A stretch of DNA of 64,000 nucleotides, from assembly GCA_023460535.1 (NCBI GenBank), contig JAEWPV010000016.1, forward strand, positions 434,001 to 498,000. Reading direction: 5' to 3'. The notes below the pieces were generated by a model. That model had not been told where the DNA came from. It was given only the letters and a program-made list of their open reading frames with translations, and ran no database searches. Each line of letters begins with the position of its first letter. The stretch's first letter is position 1. Below, one piece after another: positions 18,859 to 25,739 of the stretch. A program made the translations under genes and the position numbers. The DNA comes from Bacillota bacterium. GTDB taxonomy: Bacteria; Bacillota; Clostridia; Oscillospirales; Ruminococcaceae.

Positions 18859-18886
18859 CAGGCAGCAAAAATCCAAACCTGAGCGG

Positions 18887-18915
18887 TTGACTAATTTGAC
18901 AAACTGTGATAATAT
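18887..18915 (+). promoter_or_regulatory. sigma-A promoter of the rplU-prp-rpmA operon
   Basis: TTGACT (18887-18892), a 17-nt spacer and TATAAT-like TAATAT (18910-18915) form a near-consensus promoter about 90 bp before rplU. Confidence 0.8.
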
Positions 18916-18918
18916 GTT

Positions 18919-19002
18919 TAATGCCGCATGCTGCGGGCATTTAAGCGGGTTAACCCCGCCTGACGGCAGCGAGTTTTATAAAAAAGGCAGGTGCCTCCAT
19001 TA
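18919..19002 (+). ncRNA. candidate ribosomal protein L21 leader RNA
   Basis: The leader between the promoter and rplU can form a chain of hairpins: AATGCCGC with GCGGGCATT, GCGGG with CCCGC, and AGGC with GCCT just before the start codon, the last near the ribosome site. Firmicute rplU genes commonly carry an autoregulatory L21 leader, and position and compactness fit. I could not align it to a covariance model. Confidence 0.5.
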
Positions 19003-19314
19003 ATGTACGCAATTATTGAGACCGGCGGAAAACAGTACAAGGTTGCTCAGGGCGATGTGCTTTACATCGAGAAGCTGGCTGTTGCGGCTGACGATACAGT
19101 GACCTTTGATAAGGTGATTGCAGTGTCTGGCGACAGCGGCGTAACGTTTGGCAACCCCATCGTAGCGGGTGCGACCGTAACAGCCAAGGCGTTAAAGAAC
19201 GGCAAGGCGAAGAAGATTACGGTGTTTACCTACAAGTCTAAAAAAGGCGAAAAGCGCAAGATGGGTCACAGACAGCCCTACACGAAGGTTCAGATTGAGA
19301 CGATCACCGCGTAA
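19003..19314 (+). CDS. rplU: 50S ribosomal protein L21
   Basis: A 103-aa protein starting MYAIIETGGKQYKVAQGDV, the standard L21 N-terminus, and ending with KRKMGHRQPYTKVQIETI. L21 binds 23S rRNA in the large subunit. The ATG at 19003 is used rather than an in-frame start 12 bases earlier because the conserved protein begins MYA. It is first in the Firmicute order rplU-prp-rpmA. Confidence 0.98.
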   Translation: MYAIIETGGKQYKVAQGDVLYIEKLAVAADDTVTFDKVIAVSGDSGVTFGNPIVAGATVTAKALKNGKAKKITVFTYKSKKGEKRKMGHRQPYTKVQIETITA

Positions 19315-19364
19315 GCTGATTGGGCTCGATGCCTTTCTCCAAAAGGCTTAAGGTGGTAATTTAT

Positions 19365-19679
19365 ATGATTACTGCAAGGTTTGCAAAAGACAGCGGCGGC
19401 TACCGTTCGTTTACGGTATCGGGGCATGCGGGCTGTGAGCAGTATGGCTTTGATGTTGCGTGTGCCGCGGTTTCCTCGGCGGTACAGCTTACGGCAAACG
19501 GTATTACCGAGATTGCCGGCATAAAGGCTCAGGTTCAGGTTGACGGCGACACCATCGGAGTGCTACTTCCCGGTGGAACGCCGGACGAAAGCGCTAACGT
19601 GCTTATCGGTGCGTTGCACCTGCACCTAAACCTGCTAAGCGAGGAATACAAAGACGCGATCAGCGTGATAATCGAGTAA
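19365..19679 (+). CDS. prp: ribosomal-processing cysteine protease Prp
   Basis: A 104-aa cysteine protease that removes the N-terminal extension of L27. The active site is in GHAGCEQYGFDVACAAVSSA, with catalytic His in GHA and Cys in VACAAV. It lies between rplU and rpmA, the conserved order in Firmicutes, and its substrate motif is present in the next gene. The ATG at 19365 follows AAGGTGG at good distance. An AT-rich 10-bp inverted repeat separates it from rpmA. Confidence 0.95.
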   Translation: MITARFAKDSGGYRSFTVSGHAGCEQYGFDVACAAVSSAVQLTANGITEIAGIKAQVQVDGDTIGVLLPGGTPDESANVLIGALHLHLNLLSEEYKDAISVIIE

Positions 19680-19691
19680 ATAGGTTGCATG

Positions 19692-19715
19692 GTTTAAAAG
19701 ACGACTCTTTTAAAC
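19692..19715. repeat. perfect 10-bp inverted repeat between prp and rpmA
   Basis: GTTTAAAAGA (19692-19701) and TCTTTTAAAC (19706-19715) flank a 4-nt CGAC loop. It is not followed by a T tract, so a terminator is unlikely; mRNA processing or a leader element is possible. Confidence 0.6.
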
Positions 19716-19795
19716 GTTGGGTTTTACGCGGTGATTTGATGAGGAAGAAACCGCATAATGACCCCATCTTCCATAAGAAAGGAATGGTCAACGTT

Positions 19796-20080
19796 ATGAT
19801 TAGAATCAGTATGCAGTTTTTTGCGCATAAAAAGGGAATGGGTTCGACCAAGAACGGCCGTGACTCCGAGTCCAAGCGTCTTGGCGTAAAGCGTGCGGAC
19901 GGACAGTTCGTACTCGCAGGCAACATTCTTGTTCGCCAGCGCGGCACCCATATCCATCCCGGCGAGAACGTGGGCATCGGCTCTGACGACACCCTGTTCG
20001 CTACCGCTGACGGCAAGGTAAAGTTCGAGCGTTTAGGCAGAGACCGCAAAAAGGTTAGCGTTTACGCAGTCGAGCAGTAA
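19796..20080 (+). CDS. rpmA: 50S ribosomal protein L27 with cleavable N-terminal extension
   Basis: A 94-aa protein. The N-terminus MIRISMQFFAHKKGMGSTKN carries the extension and QFF-A junction cut by Prp in Firmicutes, so the mature protein should begin AHKKGMGS, placing the conserved lysine-rich tail near the peptidyl-transferase centre. The core (DSESKRLGVKRADGQFV, RQRGTHIHPGENV) is typical L27. The ATG at 19796 is chosen because it gives the usual extension; AAAGGA lies 12 bases upstream. It ends the rplU-prp-rpmA operon before a terminator. Confidence 0.97.
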   Translation: MIRISMQFFAHKKGMGSTKNGRDSESKRLGVKRADGQFVLAGNILVRQRGTHIHPGENVGIGSDDTLFATADGKVKFERLGRDRKKVSVYAVEQ

Positions 20081-20139
20081 TCAGTAGCGTAATGGTTCTG
20101 TGCGTTTGGTTGTTGCCAAACGTCTGTGTTTGATTTGCA

Positions 20140-20171
20140 AAAATCCCGAGCCGTATCGCTCGGGATTTTTT
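20140..20171 (+). terminator. Rho-independent terminator after rpmA
   Basis: AAAATCCCGAG (20140-20150) and CTCGGGATTTT (20159-20169) form an 11-bp stem followed by a T run. A smaller hairpin, CGTTTGG/CCAAACG, lies just upstream. Confidence 0.88.
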
Positions 20172-20252
20172 GACTGTTTTACCTGTGCGGTCTGTTTTAG
20201 ACCGACGGCAAGGGCATACTTTAATTATACAAAGAACAGGGGGCTTGCTGCA

Positions 20253-21521
20253 ATGTTTATCGATAAGGCAAGAATCAGTGTGCGTGCGGGCGACGGCGGA
20301 AATGGAGCCGTGTCCTTTCACCGAGAAAAATACGTTGCGGCGGGTGGTCCCGACGGCGGCGACGGCGGCAAGGGCGGAGACGTTGTTTTTTTGGCCGACA
20401 ACAACCTGAATACACTAATCGACTTTAAATACAAAAAGAACTACGTTGCGCAAAACGGCGCTCCCGGCACCTCCAAGCGCTGCACAGGAAAAAGCGGCGA
20501 AAACCTTGTGCTGCGTCTGCCCAAGGGCACCCTGGTAAAGGACGCTGCTTCCGGGCGAATCGTAGCCGATATCTCGGGCGATGAACCGGTTGTCATCGCG
20601 CGTGGCGGTAAGGGCGGCTGGGGCAACTCGCATTTTGCGACCCCGACACGTCAGATTCCGCGCTTTGCAAAGGCGGGTATTCCCGGCGAGGCAATGGACC
20701 TTGTTTTGGAGCTTAAGCTGCTTGCGGATGTGGGACTCGTGGGCTTTCCCAATGTGGGTAAATCTACGCTGATTTCGGTTGTAAGCAACGCAAAGCCCGA
20801 GATTGCAAACTATCACTTCACCACACTGGTTCCGGTGCTGGGTGTGGTACGCATCTCGGAGGGCAACTCGTTTGTTATGGCCGACATCCCGGGGCTGATT
20901 GAAGGTGCATCCGAGGGAGTGGGTCTGGGGCATGACTTTTTACGCCATGTAGACCGTTGCCGCCTGATTGTTCACATCGTGGATGTATCGGGCTTTGAGG
21001 GACGCGACCCCATAGAGGATTTTGATAAAATCAACTACGAGCTGGCGAACTTTGACGCGGAGCTTGCCAAGCGCCCGCAGATTGTGGTTGCCAATAAGTG
21101 CGATCTTGCCACCGACGAGCAGATTGCCGCGTTTCGTAACGCTATCGAGCAAAGGGGTTACCCGGTGTTTGCCATCTCGGCGGCGGCGATTTCGGGTATT
21201 GAGGAGCTTAAGTACGCGATAGCCGCACAGCTAAAGGAGCTTCCTCCCATAAAAACCTACGAGGCGGAGAGTGTGCCTGAACTTCCCCCTGAACAGGAGT
21301 ACGCGTTTGATGTGCGCATCGAGGACAGCGTGTATCTTGTCGAGAACGCACCGTGGCTTATTCGCATCCTGAACAGCTGCAACATGGATGACTACGAGTC
21401 ACTGCAATACTTTCAGCGCATGCTGGTGGAAAAAGGCATAATCGAACGCCTGGTTGAGGCAGGCGTGAAGGAAGGCGACACCGTCAATATCTACGGCTTC
21501 GAGTTTGACTATGTCGATTAG
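20253..21521 (+). CDS. obgE: Obg-family GTPase
   Basis: A 422-aa protein: glycine-rich Obg fold (residues 1-158, ARISVRAGDGGNGAVSFHRE), a G domain with GFPNVGKST (P-loop, about 166-174), DIPGLIEGA (G3) and NKCD (G4), then the C-terminal OCT domain (about 345-422, ending VNIYGFEFDYVD). Obg proteins are essential large-subunit assembly GTPases that also link to (p)ppGpp and, in Bacillus, to sporulation. The ATG at 20253 begins MFIDKARISVRAG as in homologues. Its position after rplU-rpmA is conserved, although a terminator separates them here. Confidence 0.97.
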   Translation: MFIDKARISVRAGDGGNGAVSFHREKYVAAGGPDGGDGGKGGDVVFLADNNLNTLIDFKYKKNYVAQNGAPGTSKRCTGKSGENLVLRLPKGTLVKDAASGRIVADISGDEPVVIARGGKGGWGNSHFATPTRQIPRFAKAGIPGEAMDLVLELKLLADVGLVGFPNVGKSTLISVVSNAKPEIANYHFTTLVPVLGVVRISEGNSFVMADIPGLIEGASEGVGLGHDFLRHVDRCRLIVHIVDVSGFEGRDPIEDFDKINYELANFDAELAKRPQIVVANKCDLATDEQIAAFRNAIEQRGYPVFAISAAAISGIEELKYAIAAQLKELPPIKTYEAESVPELPPEQEYAFDVRIEDSVYLVENAPWLIRILNSCNMDDYESLQYFQRMLVEKGIIERLVEAGVKEGDTVNIYGFEFDYVD

Positions 21522-21561
21522 CCGGATTATGCCCGCTGTGTAAGAAACGGAGGAATGCAAC

Positions 21562-21981
21562 ACGCGACCGGAACTGGAAGAGAACGCAAACCCAAAACTA
21601 AAAAGCCCGCTCGCGCTTGCCTTTTTGGGTGATGCCGTGTTTGAACTGATGGTGCGCGAGTATCTGTCCCGTCAAGGGAATATGCCAGCGCATACCTTGC
21701 ATGTCAAGGCGGTGACGATGGTTCGCTGCTCGGCGCAGGCAAAGGCGGCGGGACTAATCGCCCCCCTGTTAACCGAGGATGAAACCGCGATTTACAAGCG
21801 CGGGCGCAATGCCAACAGTACCACTGTGCCTAAGAACGCATCCCCGGCGGACTACCGAGCAGCAACGGGGCTGGAGACGTTGTTTGGCTACCTGCATCTC
21901 AAGGGGGAGCACGAACGCATCCAAACCCTGTTTGACCTAATCTGTGCACAGCTTGGCGAACCGGAGCAGACATATACCTAA
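21562..21981 (+). CDS. mrnC: Mini-ribonuclease III (MrnC), start uncertain
   Basis: A small RNase III-like protein without the dsRNA-binding domain, which matures 23S rRNA in Gram-positives. SPLALAFLGDAVFELMVREYL gives helix 1 with the catalytic aspartate in GDA, and ATGLETLFGYLHLKG supplies the second acidic site. The start is odd. The frame has no ATG upstream of the conserved LALAFLGDAV block; the nearest standard start, TTG at 21625, would cut into it. GGAGG at 21549-21553 lies eight bases before an ACG at 21562, giving a plausible 139-aa protein (TRPELEENANPKLKSPLALA). An ATG at 21555 is in another frame and stops early. A CTG at 21574 is another option. Identity is secure; the start is not. 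Confidence 0.85.
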   Translation, partial: TRPELEENANPKLKSPLALAFLGDAVFELMVREYLSRQGNMPAHTLHVKAVTMVRCSAQAKAAGLIAPLLTEDETAIYKRGRNANSTTVPKNASPADYRAATGLETLFGYLHLKGEHERIQTLFDLICAQLGEPEQTYT

Positions 21982-22082
21982 TCAAATTTATAATGTCAAC
22001 GAAAAAATCTACGTAAAAGCCATAAATGCAAGCTTTTGCTCGATTTTTATCGGACATTATTGAAGTTAATTAGCTATAATAC
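21978..22082. repeat. dispersed palindromic repeat, copy 1
   Basis: An imperfect palindrome of about 105 bp. Outer arms CTAATCAAATTTATAATGTC and the complement of GGACATTATTGAAGTTAATT pair around a core with AAAGCCATAAATGC and TTTTGCTCG. It overlaps the stop codon of mrnC. The core is nearly identical to the copy at 57760. The 3' arm ends TAGCTATAAT. Confidence 0.82.
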
Positions 22083-22192
22083 AAAGCGTACCGGAACCTG
22101 AGAGGATTAGTCGCTTTGTGCCTGTGCAACTTACTCGCGCAGCATTGCCGATGTTACAACAAGACTCCCTCTGTAAAACCAGGGGGAGTTTT
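22081..22192 (+). ncRNA. candidate structured small RNA or leader ending in a terminator
   Basis: Immediately after TATAAT in the 3' arm of repeat copy 1, ACAAAGCG (22081-22088) pairs with CGCTTTGT (22112-22119). CTGTGC then pairs with GCGCAG, and a terminator (ACTCCCTCTG / CAGGGGGAGT) follows. The loop of the first hairpin contains CCTGAGAGGA. I do not recognise it as a known riboswitch class. It could be a free sRNA, since a separate promoter for the next gene lies downstream. Confidence 0.4.
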
Positions 22193-22195
22193 ATA
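22164..22195 (+). terminator. Rho-independent terminator
   Basis: A 10-bp stem, ACTCCCTCTG (22164-22173) with CAGGGGGAGT (22180-22189), one G-U pair, a 6-nt loop, then TTTATAGTTTA. It ends the structured RNA candidate upstream. Confidence 0.75.
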
Positions 22196-22223
22196 GTTTA
22201 TTCGGTATTATTGCTATATTGTA

Positions 22224-22252
22224 TAGACAAATGCGACAAAATACTATATAAT
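22224..22252 (+). promoter_or_regulatory. sigma-A promoter of the TIM-barrel epimerase gene
   Basis: TAGACA (22224-22229), 17 nt, TATAAT (22247-22252), about 90 bp before the start codon. Confidence 0.7.
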
Positions 22253-22340
22253 GGAATTTAAAGAGACATTACCTGCCCGTTATCGCTATATATAGTTTTA
22301 ATATTCGCATGGGTTTGTCGATTCATGAAAGAGGAACACA

Positions 22341-23129
22341 ATGGAGCTTGGACTATCCACTGCCTGCCTGTACCCGCAAGAAACCGAAAAGACGATAGCG
22401 TATTACTGCAAGAAACAGCTAGAGGTGTGCGAGGTGTTTATCAACACCTACTCCGAGCTTGCGCCGGGGTACCTTGATGAAATCCGACGGATGTGTGATG
22501 CATCGGAGTTGCGTGTTGCTTCCGTTCATCCGTTTACCAGCGGGTTTGAGCCGTTTATGATGTTTACCGATTATGAACGCCGTTTTGAAGATTTTCTGGA
22601 ATTGCATAAGCAGTACTTTGATGCCTGTACAAGGCTTGGCGCCACTGTGTTTGTTCTGCACGGAGACAGAAGGGATAGCCAGTGCCCCGACCAGCGGTAT
22701 TTTCAGCGCTACCTGCGCCTGTATGAGCTGGGCAAATGCTACGGGGTAAGGGTGGCGCAGGAAAACGTTGTGCGCTGCCGCTCACACTCGGTGGAGTTTA
22801 TTCAAACGATGCGCCGTGCGCTGGGGAATGACGTAAGCTTTGTGTTGGATATCAAGCAGGCGGTGCGCGCGCGGCAGGATGTGTTTGAGATGGTCCATGC
22901 AATGGGAAACAGCCTTGTTCATCTGCATCTGAGTGACCACAGCGAACAGGGAGATTGTCTGCCTGTAGGCATGGGGACGCTAAGTATAAAGGAATTGTTT
23001 CGTGCTCTTGGCAAGGTGGGCTTTGACGGCAACGTCATCCTTGAACTGTACAGGGAGAATTTCAACGAGGCAGACGAATTGTTTACTTCACTGTCCGCCC
23101 TAAAAACCCTTGTGCAAGCTGACAAATGA
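22341..23129 (+). CDS. sugar phosphate isomerase/epimerase-like TIM barrel protein
   Basis: A 262-aa protein of the AP-endonuclease-2/xylose-isomerase-like fold. Expected metal-site strands are visible: VASVHPF (His), FVLHGDRR, VRVAQENV (Glu), VSFVLDIKQA (Asp), LVHLHLSDH (His) and VILELYRE (Glu). Such proteins isomerise or epimerise sugars or sugar phosphates using a divalent metal; the substrate cannot be read from the sequence. The ATG at 22341 follows GAAAGAGGA. It has its own promoter and no obvious operon partner. A DNA-repair role (Nfo) is less likely because the endonuclease signature motifs are not present. Confidence 0.72.
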   Translation: MELGLSTACLYPQETEKTIAYYCKKQLEVCEVFINTYSELAPGYLDEIRRMCDASELRVASVHPFTSGFEPFMMFTDYERRFEDFLELHKQYFDACTRLGATVFVLHGDRRDSQCPDQRYFQRYLRLYELGKCYGVRVAQENVVRCRSHSVEFIQTMRRALGNDVSFVLDIKQAVRARQDVFEMVHAMGNSLVHLHLSDHSEQGDCLPVGMGTLSIKELFRALGKVGFDGNVILELYRENFNEADELFTSLSALKTLVQADK

Positions 23130-23250
23130 AACCGCATAAACCGACAGAGAAAGGGCGGGTAATTAACATAATAACTACCGTCACAGGGATGACGGTCAAC
23201 TTTCTGCGCCAAAAATGTCGAACTATAAAACATCATGAATGAAGAATTTT

Positions 23251-23318
23251 CTTCCAAATATACCGTTGTTTTTGTATAATTATGTTGTTTCGCGAAACAC
23301 GTATCGTATATTTGGAAG
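23251..23318. repeat. 13-bp inverted repeat bracketing the promoter/leader of the 102-aa gene
   Basis: CTTCCAAATATAC (23251-23263) is perfectly complementary to GTATATTTGGAAG (23306-23318). The second arm runs into the GGAAGGAG ribosome site. Between the arms lie TATAAT and a perfect 12-bp palindrome, GTTTCGCGAAAC (23287-23298). Confidence 0.7.
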
Positions 23319-23330
23319 GAGAGTAAAAAA

Positions 23331-23639
23331 GTGCAAGGAACAGTATATCTGGACAAGCTAGACACAGAACTGGTGGAGGACATGCGCCTGATTTATGAGA
23401 TTGTAGAAACCCCGATAGACCCCGCTGTTGCCGAGCTGGGTGAGGGGACGCTTACTACATACGGTGTTTCTGTTACGAAGTACTGTGAAAGTAAAACAGA
23501 GAACGCCACAATACCAGACATTTCAACCGATCTTTGCACGGTACAGCGCCTGCTGGCTTTGCTTCGCCGCGGCACGGTTACCCCGGTGGCGTTGACGGAT
23601 GTCGTCAACGATTTCATGGCACTTTTGTTCTGGCAGTAG
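23331..23639 (+). CDS. small conserved protein, DUF6514-like
   Basis: A 102-aa acidic cytoplasmic protein. MQGTVYLDKLDTELVEDMRL is followed by a short beta-rich section (TTYGVSVTKYC) and the block DISTDLCTVQRLLALLRRGT, then VTPVALTDVVNDFM. The last pattern (Asp-Ile-Ser-x-Asp, a helix, then xVxPVxLxDVVxDF) resembles the DUF6514 family of clostridial proteins; the family has no assigned function to my knowledge. The GTG at 23331 follows GGAAGGAGAG. The leader is unusual, with a 13-bp inverted repeat whose 3' arm overlaps the ribosome site. nrdR follows after a separate promoter. Confidence 0.6.
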   Translation: MQGTVYLDKLDTELVEDMRLIYEIVETPIDPAVAELGEGTLTTYGVSVTKYCESKTENATIPDISTDLCTVQRLLALLRRGTVTPVALTDVVNDFMALLFWQ

Positions 23640-23684
23640 CGCTTTTGGCTTTGCTCTTTGCCCAGTGAAAATATCATTTTGTTG

Positions 23685-23713
23685 TTGTATTGCCATTTCT
23701 CGCATGATATGAT
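23685..23713 (+). promoter_or_regulatory. sigma-A promoter of nrdR
   Basis: TTGTAT (23685-23690), 17 nt, TATGAT (23708-23713). Confidence 0.6.
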
Positions 23714-23825
23714 AGAAAAATAGGGTTGTGTACGATTTTTGTTCTGTTGTAACCTAAGCGTGCGGTTTTATGGCGGATGGCAAATGAACCTGAGCATAAG
23801 CAAAACAATATGGAGGGTAGACAAC

Positions 23826-24284
23826 ATGAGATGTCCTTTTTGCCTGTATGCAGAGAGCAAGGTAATCGATTCTCGCCCCACCGATGAGGGAAAGAGCATC
23901 CGCCGCAGACGGGAATGCTTAAAATGCGGCAAGCGTTTTACCACCTATGAGGTCGTGGAGACACTACCGCTCATCGTAATAAAACGGGACAAGTCGCGTG
24001 AGCCGTTTGACCGCGATAAGCTTATCAACAGCTTTTTGCGTGCATGTGAAAAGCGAACGGTTTCTATTGATATGATAGAAACAGCGGTCAATGACATCGA
24101 ATCCGCGTTGCAAAACTCTCTTGACCGGGAGGTTACCACCGAGCGTATTGGCGAGCTTGCTATGGAAAAGCTGCGTACCGTTGATGAAGTCGCCTATGTG
24201 CGATTTGCGTCGGTTTATCGGCAGTTTGGCGACCTTACTACCTTCATGAATGAACTTAAGGCCATGATGGAACGCGATAAATAA
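23826..24284 (+). CDS. nrdR: transcriptional repressor NrdR
   Basis: A 152-aa regulator of ribonucleotide reductase genes. The N-terminal zinc ribbon has CPFC and CLKCGKRF (residues 3-38), followed by an ATP-cone domain (PLIVIKRDKSREPFDRDKLI, about 48-138) that senses ATP/dATP. The ATG at 23826 (MRCPFC) is the family start, with GGAGGG eight bases ahead; the longer frame upstream is not conserved sequence. No ribonucleotide reductase gene is in the window, so its targets lie elsewhere. It is closed by a terminator shared with the convergent DUF4363 gene. Confidence 0.97.
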   Translation: MRCPFCLYAESKVIDSRPTDEGKSIRRRRECLKCGKRFTTYEVVETLPLIVIKRDKSREPFDRDKLINSFLRACEKRTVSIDMIETAVNDIESALQNSLDREVTTERIGELAMEKLRTVDEVAYVRFASVYRQFGDLTTFMNELKAMMERDK

Positions 24285-24292
24285 GAAATATA

Positions 24293-24323
24293 AAAAAAGG
24301 CTTTCTTACGGGAGCCTTTTTTT
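24293..24323. terminator. terminator between nrdR and the DUF4363 gene
   Basis: AAAAAGGCT and AGCCTTTTT form a 9-bp stem with A and T runs on either side, suiting both converging genes. Confidence 0.85.
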
Positions 24324-24331
24324 CGTTGTGG

Positions 24332-24712
24332 CTAAAAAATACTTCGCAGTCTGGGTTGCTCACTTTTCCACAAAGAGTTTATCCTTTCGCGTATTCGTGT
24401 CAGCTCTGCTAGGATTTCCGAATCTTCTTTATACATAATATATGAGGGAAGCTTTGTTATCGATTCGCTCAGCTCATCGAGCTGATGCCTGCGAAAGAAC
24501 AAAGCCAAGGTGGTTCGGCTGCCGTCCCAGTAGTTAGCCAGCTTGCGGCTTAGGTCGTACGCCGTTTTGTAATCATCTGAAGAATATGCCGTTTTAATTT
24601 CATCGGTCAAGCAAAACAAGGTATCACGCGCATTGGTAAGAAACCACAGCGAATGCGCGGACATGATACAAACACCAACAATCAGTGCCAAGGAAATAAC
24701 AAATCGTTTCAT
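24332..24712 (-). CDS. DUF4363 family protein
   Basis: A 126-aa protein with one N-terminal membrane segment (residues 4-25, FVISLALIVGVCIMSAHSLWF) and a helical extracytoplasmic part (KTAYDLSRKLANYWDGSRT, RRHQLDELSESITKLPSYI). This is the pattern of DUF4363 proteins, found in clostridia next to DUF421 (YetF-like) membrane proteins as here. Its start overlaps the end of the DUF421 gene by 4 bp, so the two are translationally coupled. Function is unknown; a link to spore or envelope physiology is speculation. Confidence 0.82.
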   Translation of the reverse strand: MKRFVISLALIVGVCIMSAHSLWFLTNARDTLFCLTDEIKTAYSSDDYKTAYDLSRKLANYWDGSRTTLALFFRRHQLDELSESITKLPSYIMYKEDSEILAELTRIRERINSLWKSEQPRLRSIF

Positions 24713-25389
24713 GCCGATCCCCTTTGCTTTTGCACAATGTATACGGACCGGGCGGAATCAAGGGTCATAATAAAGACATCCGAAACACAAAGTTTTTTGC
24801 TGGCAAGAACATCTTCAATCCATCCCCGGTTCACTCCGCAAAGTGCCATACCGTCCTCCAGAAAATCGCCGTCGCTGATAACCAAAACCGGCGGGGACAA
24901 ATTGTCAACGGTTAATCCCAGCTGTAACGGGGTAACGGCCTCCTGCTCGGTTTTTTTGTATACCGACACGGCGCCGCTGGTTTCCACGATGGCAAGCTGC
25001 ACATCCTGCAGCGAGAAGATGCTTTTTGCTCGAAGTTCCTCCATTAAGTCATCTACCGAAAACCGCAGCTCACGCAGCGCAGTTTGGTCTATTGTGCCGT
25101 TTTGAATCACTATCTTTGCGTCGCCGGTAACAAATTTTCGGAATCTCAGACTTTTCAGGCAAAGAACCGAGATGAGTATTTCAAACGAAACCAGGGTCAA
25201 AATCGGTACGGCGCCGGCCAGCAGCGGTATGCCCGTATCTTCAATAGGTAAAGAGGCAATATTAGATATCAGGATGGTAATAACAAGCTCGCTGGGCTGA
25301 AGCTCGCCAAGCTGACGTTTGCCCATCAACCGAAGCGAAAAGATGATAAGGATGTAAAGCAATATGGTTCTAAAAAACACTACAAACAT
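24709..25389 (-). CDS. DUF421 (YetF-like) membrane protein
   Basis: A 226-aa protein. Three membrane segments fill residues 1-85 (FRTILLYILIIFSLRLMGKRQLGEL, then ELVITILISNIASLPIED and AGAVPILTLVSFEILISVL). A soluble YetF-type alpha/beta domain follows (residues 95-226) with VIQNGTIDQTALRELRFSVDDLMEELR, the characteristic signature. Family members occur in sporulating Firmicutes and some are implicated in spore or membrane properties; no activity is established. It is upstream of, and overlaps, the DUF4363 gene. The start at 25389 (MFVVFFRT) is in-frame with GGAGGG-like sequence ahead. Confidence 0.88.
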   Translation of the reverse strand: MFVVFFRTILLYILIIFSLRLMGKRQLGELQPSELVITILISNIASLPIEDTGIPLLAGAVPILTLVSFEILISVLCLKSLRFRKFVTGDAKIVIQNGTIDQTALRELRFSVDDLMEELRAKSIFSLQDVQLAIVETSGAVSVYKKTEQEAVTPLQLGLTVDNLSPPVLVISDGDFLEDGMALCGVNRGWIEDVLASKKLCVSDVFIMTLDSARSVYIVQKQRGSA

Positions 25390-25610
25390 CTTTACCCTCC
25401 GTCCTGTAATTTGAATAATGTAAATAATTCTTCTATAAATGCGTAAAATACTGCCGTAATAGAAACAGTATCTGCTCTTTTGCCGCGTTTATTCTTTGCC
25501 TTGTGGGGTAGGGTAGCGGTGCAAAGCGTTTTGCACCAAAGCTTGTGCGCGATTGTAGTTAAAACACACAAAAATACGCGCGGGGCAGTGCGCAGGTTCT
25601 GCTAAAAACA

Positions 25611-25628
25611 CTGTTAATTATTTAACAA
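25611..25628. promoter_or_regulatory. Rex operator candidate, upstream site
   Basis: CTGTTAATTATTTAACAA matches the redox-sensor Rex consensus TTGTTAA-N4-TTAACAA at 13 of 14 defined positions. It lies just upstream of the adhE -35 box. Confidence 0.75.
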
Positions 25629-25635
25629 TATTCTA

Positions 25636-25664
25636 TTGACTTTGTTATATTTTTAACATAAAAT
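25636..25664 (+). promoter_or_regulatory. sigma-A promoter of adhE
   Basis: TTGACT (25636-25641), 17 nt, TAAAAT (25659-25664). The spacer is filled by the second Rex-type operator. Confidence 0.8.
25642..25659. promoter_or_regulatory. Rex operator candidate, promoter-overlapping site
   Basis: TTGTTATATTTTTAACAT matches the outer Rex half-sites TTGTTA-N6-TAACAA at 11 of 12 positions and occupies the -35/-10 spacer of adhE. Its centre is 31 bp (about three helical turns) from the upstream site. Confidence 0.75.
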
Positions 25665-25739
25665 TATTACAGGGGATAGAATTCCCGAGCACATCTTGGT
25701 AAGCACGACAACCGATTATTCTTTAAGGGAGGATTTATT

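Larger units (their letters stand above)
25390..25739. other. 350-bp spacer between DUF421 and adhE
   Basis: It contains the divergent promoters. The last 130 bp before adhE hold two Rex-type operators and a sigma-A promoter, listed separately. The first 220 bp show no recognisable structure or coding potential. Confidence 0.5.

Noticed and set aside
21555..21632. ATG start for MrnC at 21555
   Set aside because: It is out of frame with the conserved MrnC sequence and reaches a TGA at 21630.
22089..22111. CCTGAGAGGA loop as a PyrR binding site
   Set aside because: It resembles the GNGAGG core, but the flanking bases do not fit, there is no alternative antiterminator pairing and the next gene is not a pyrimidine gene.
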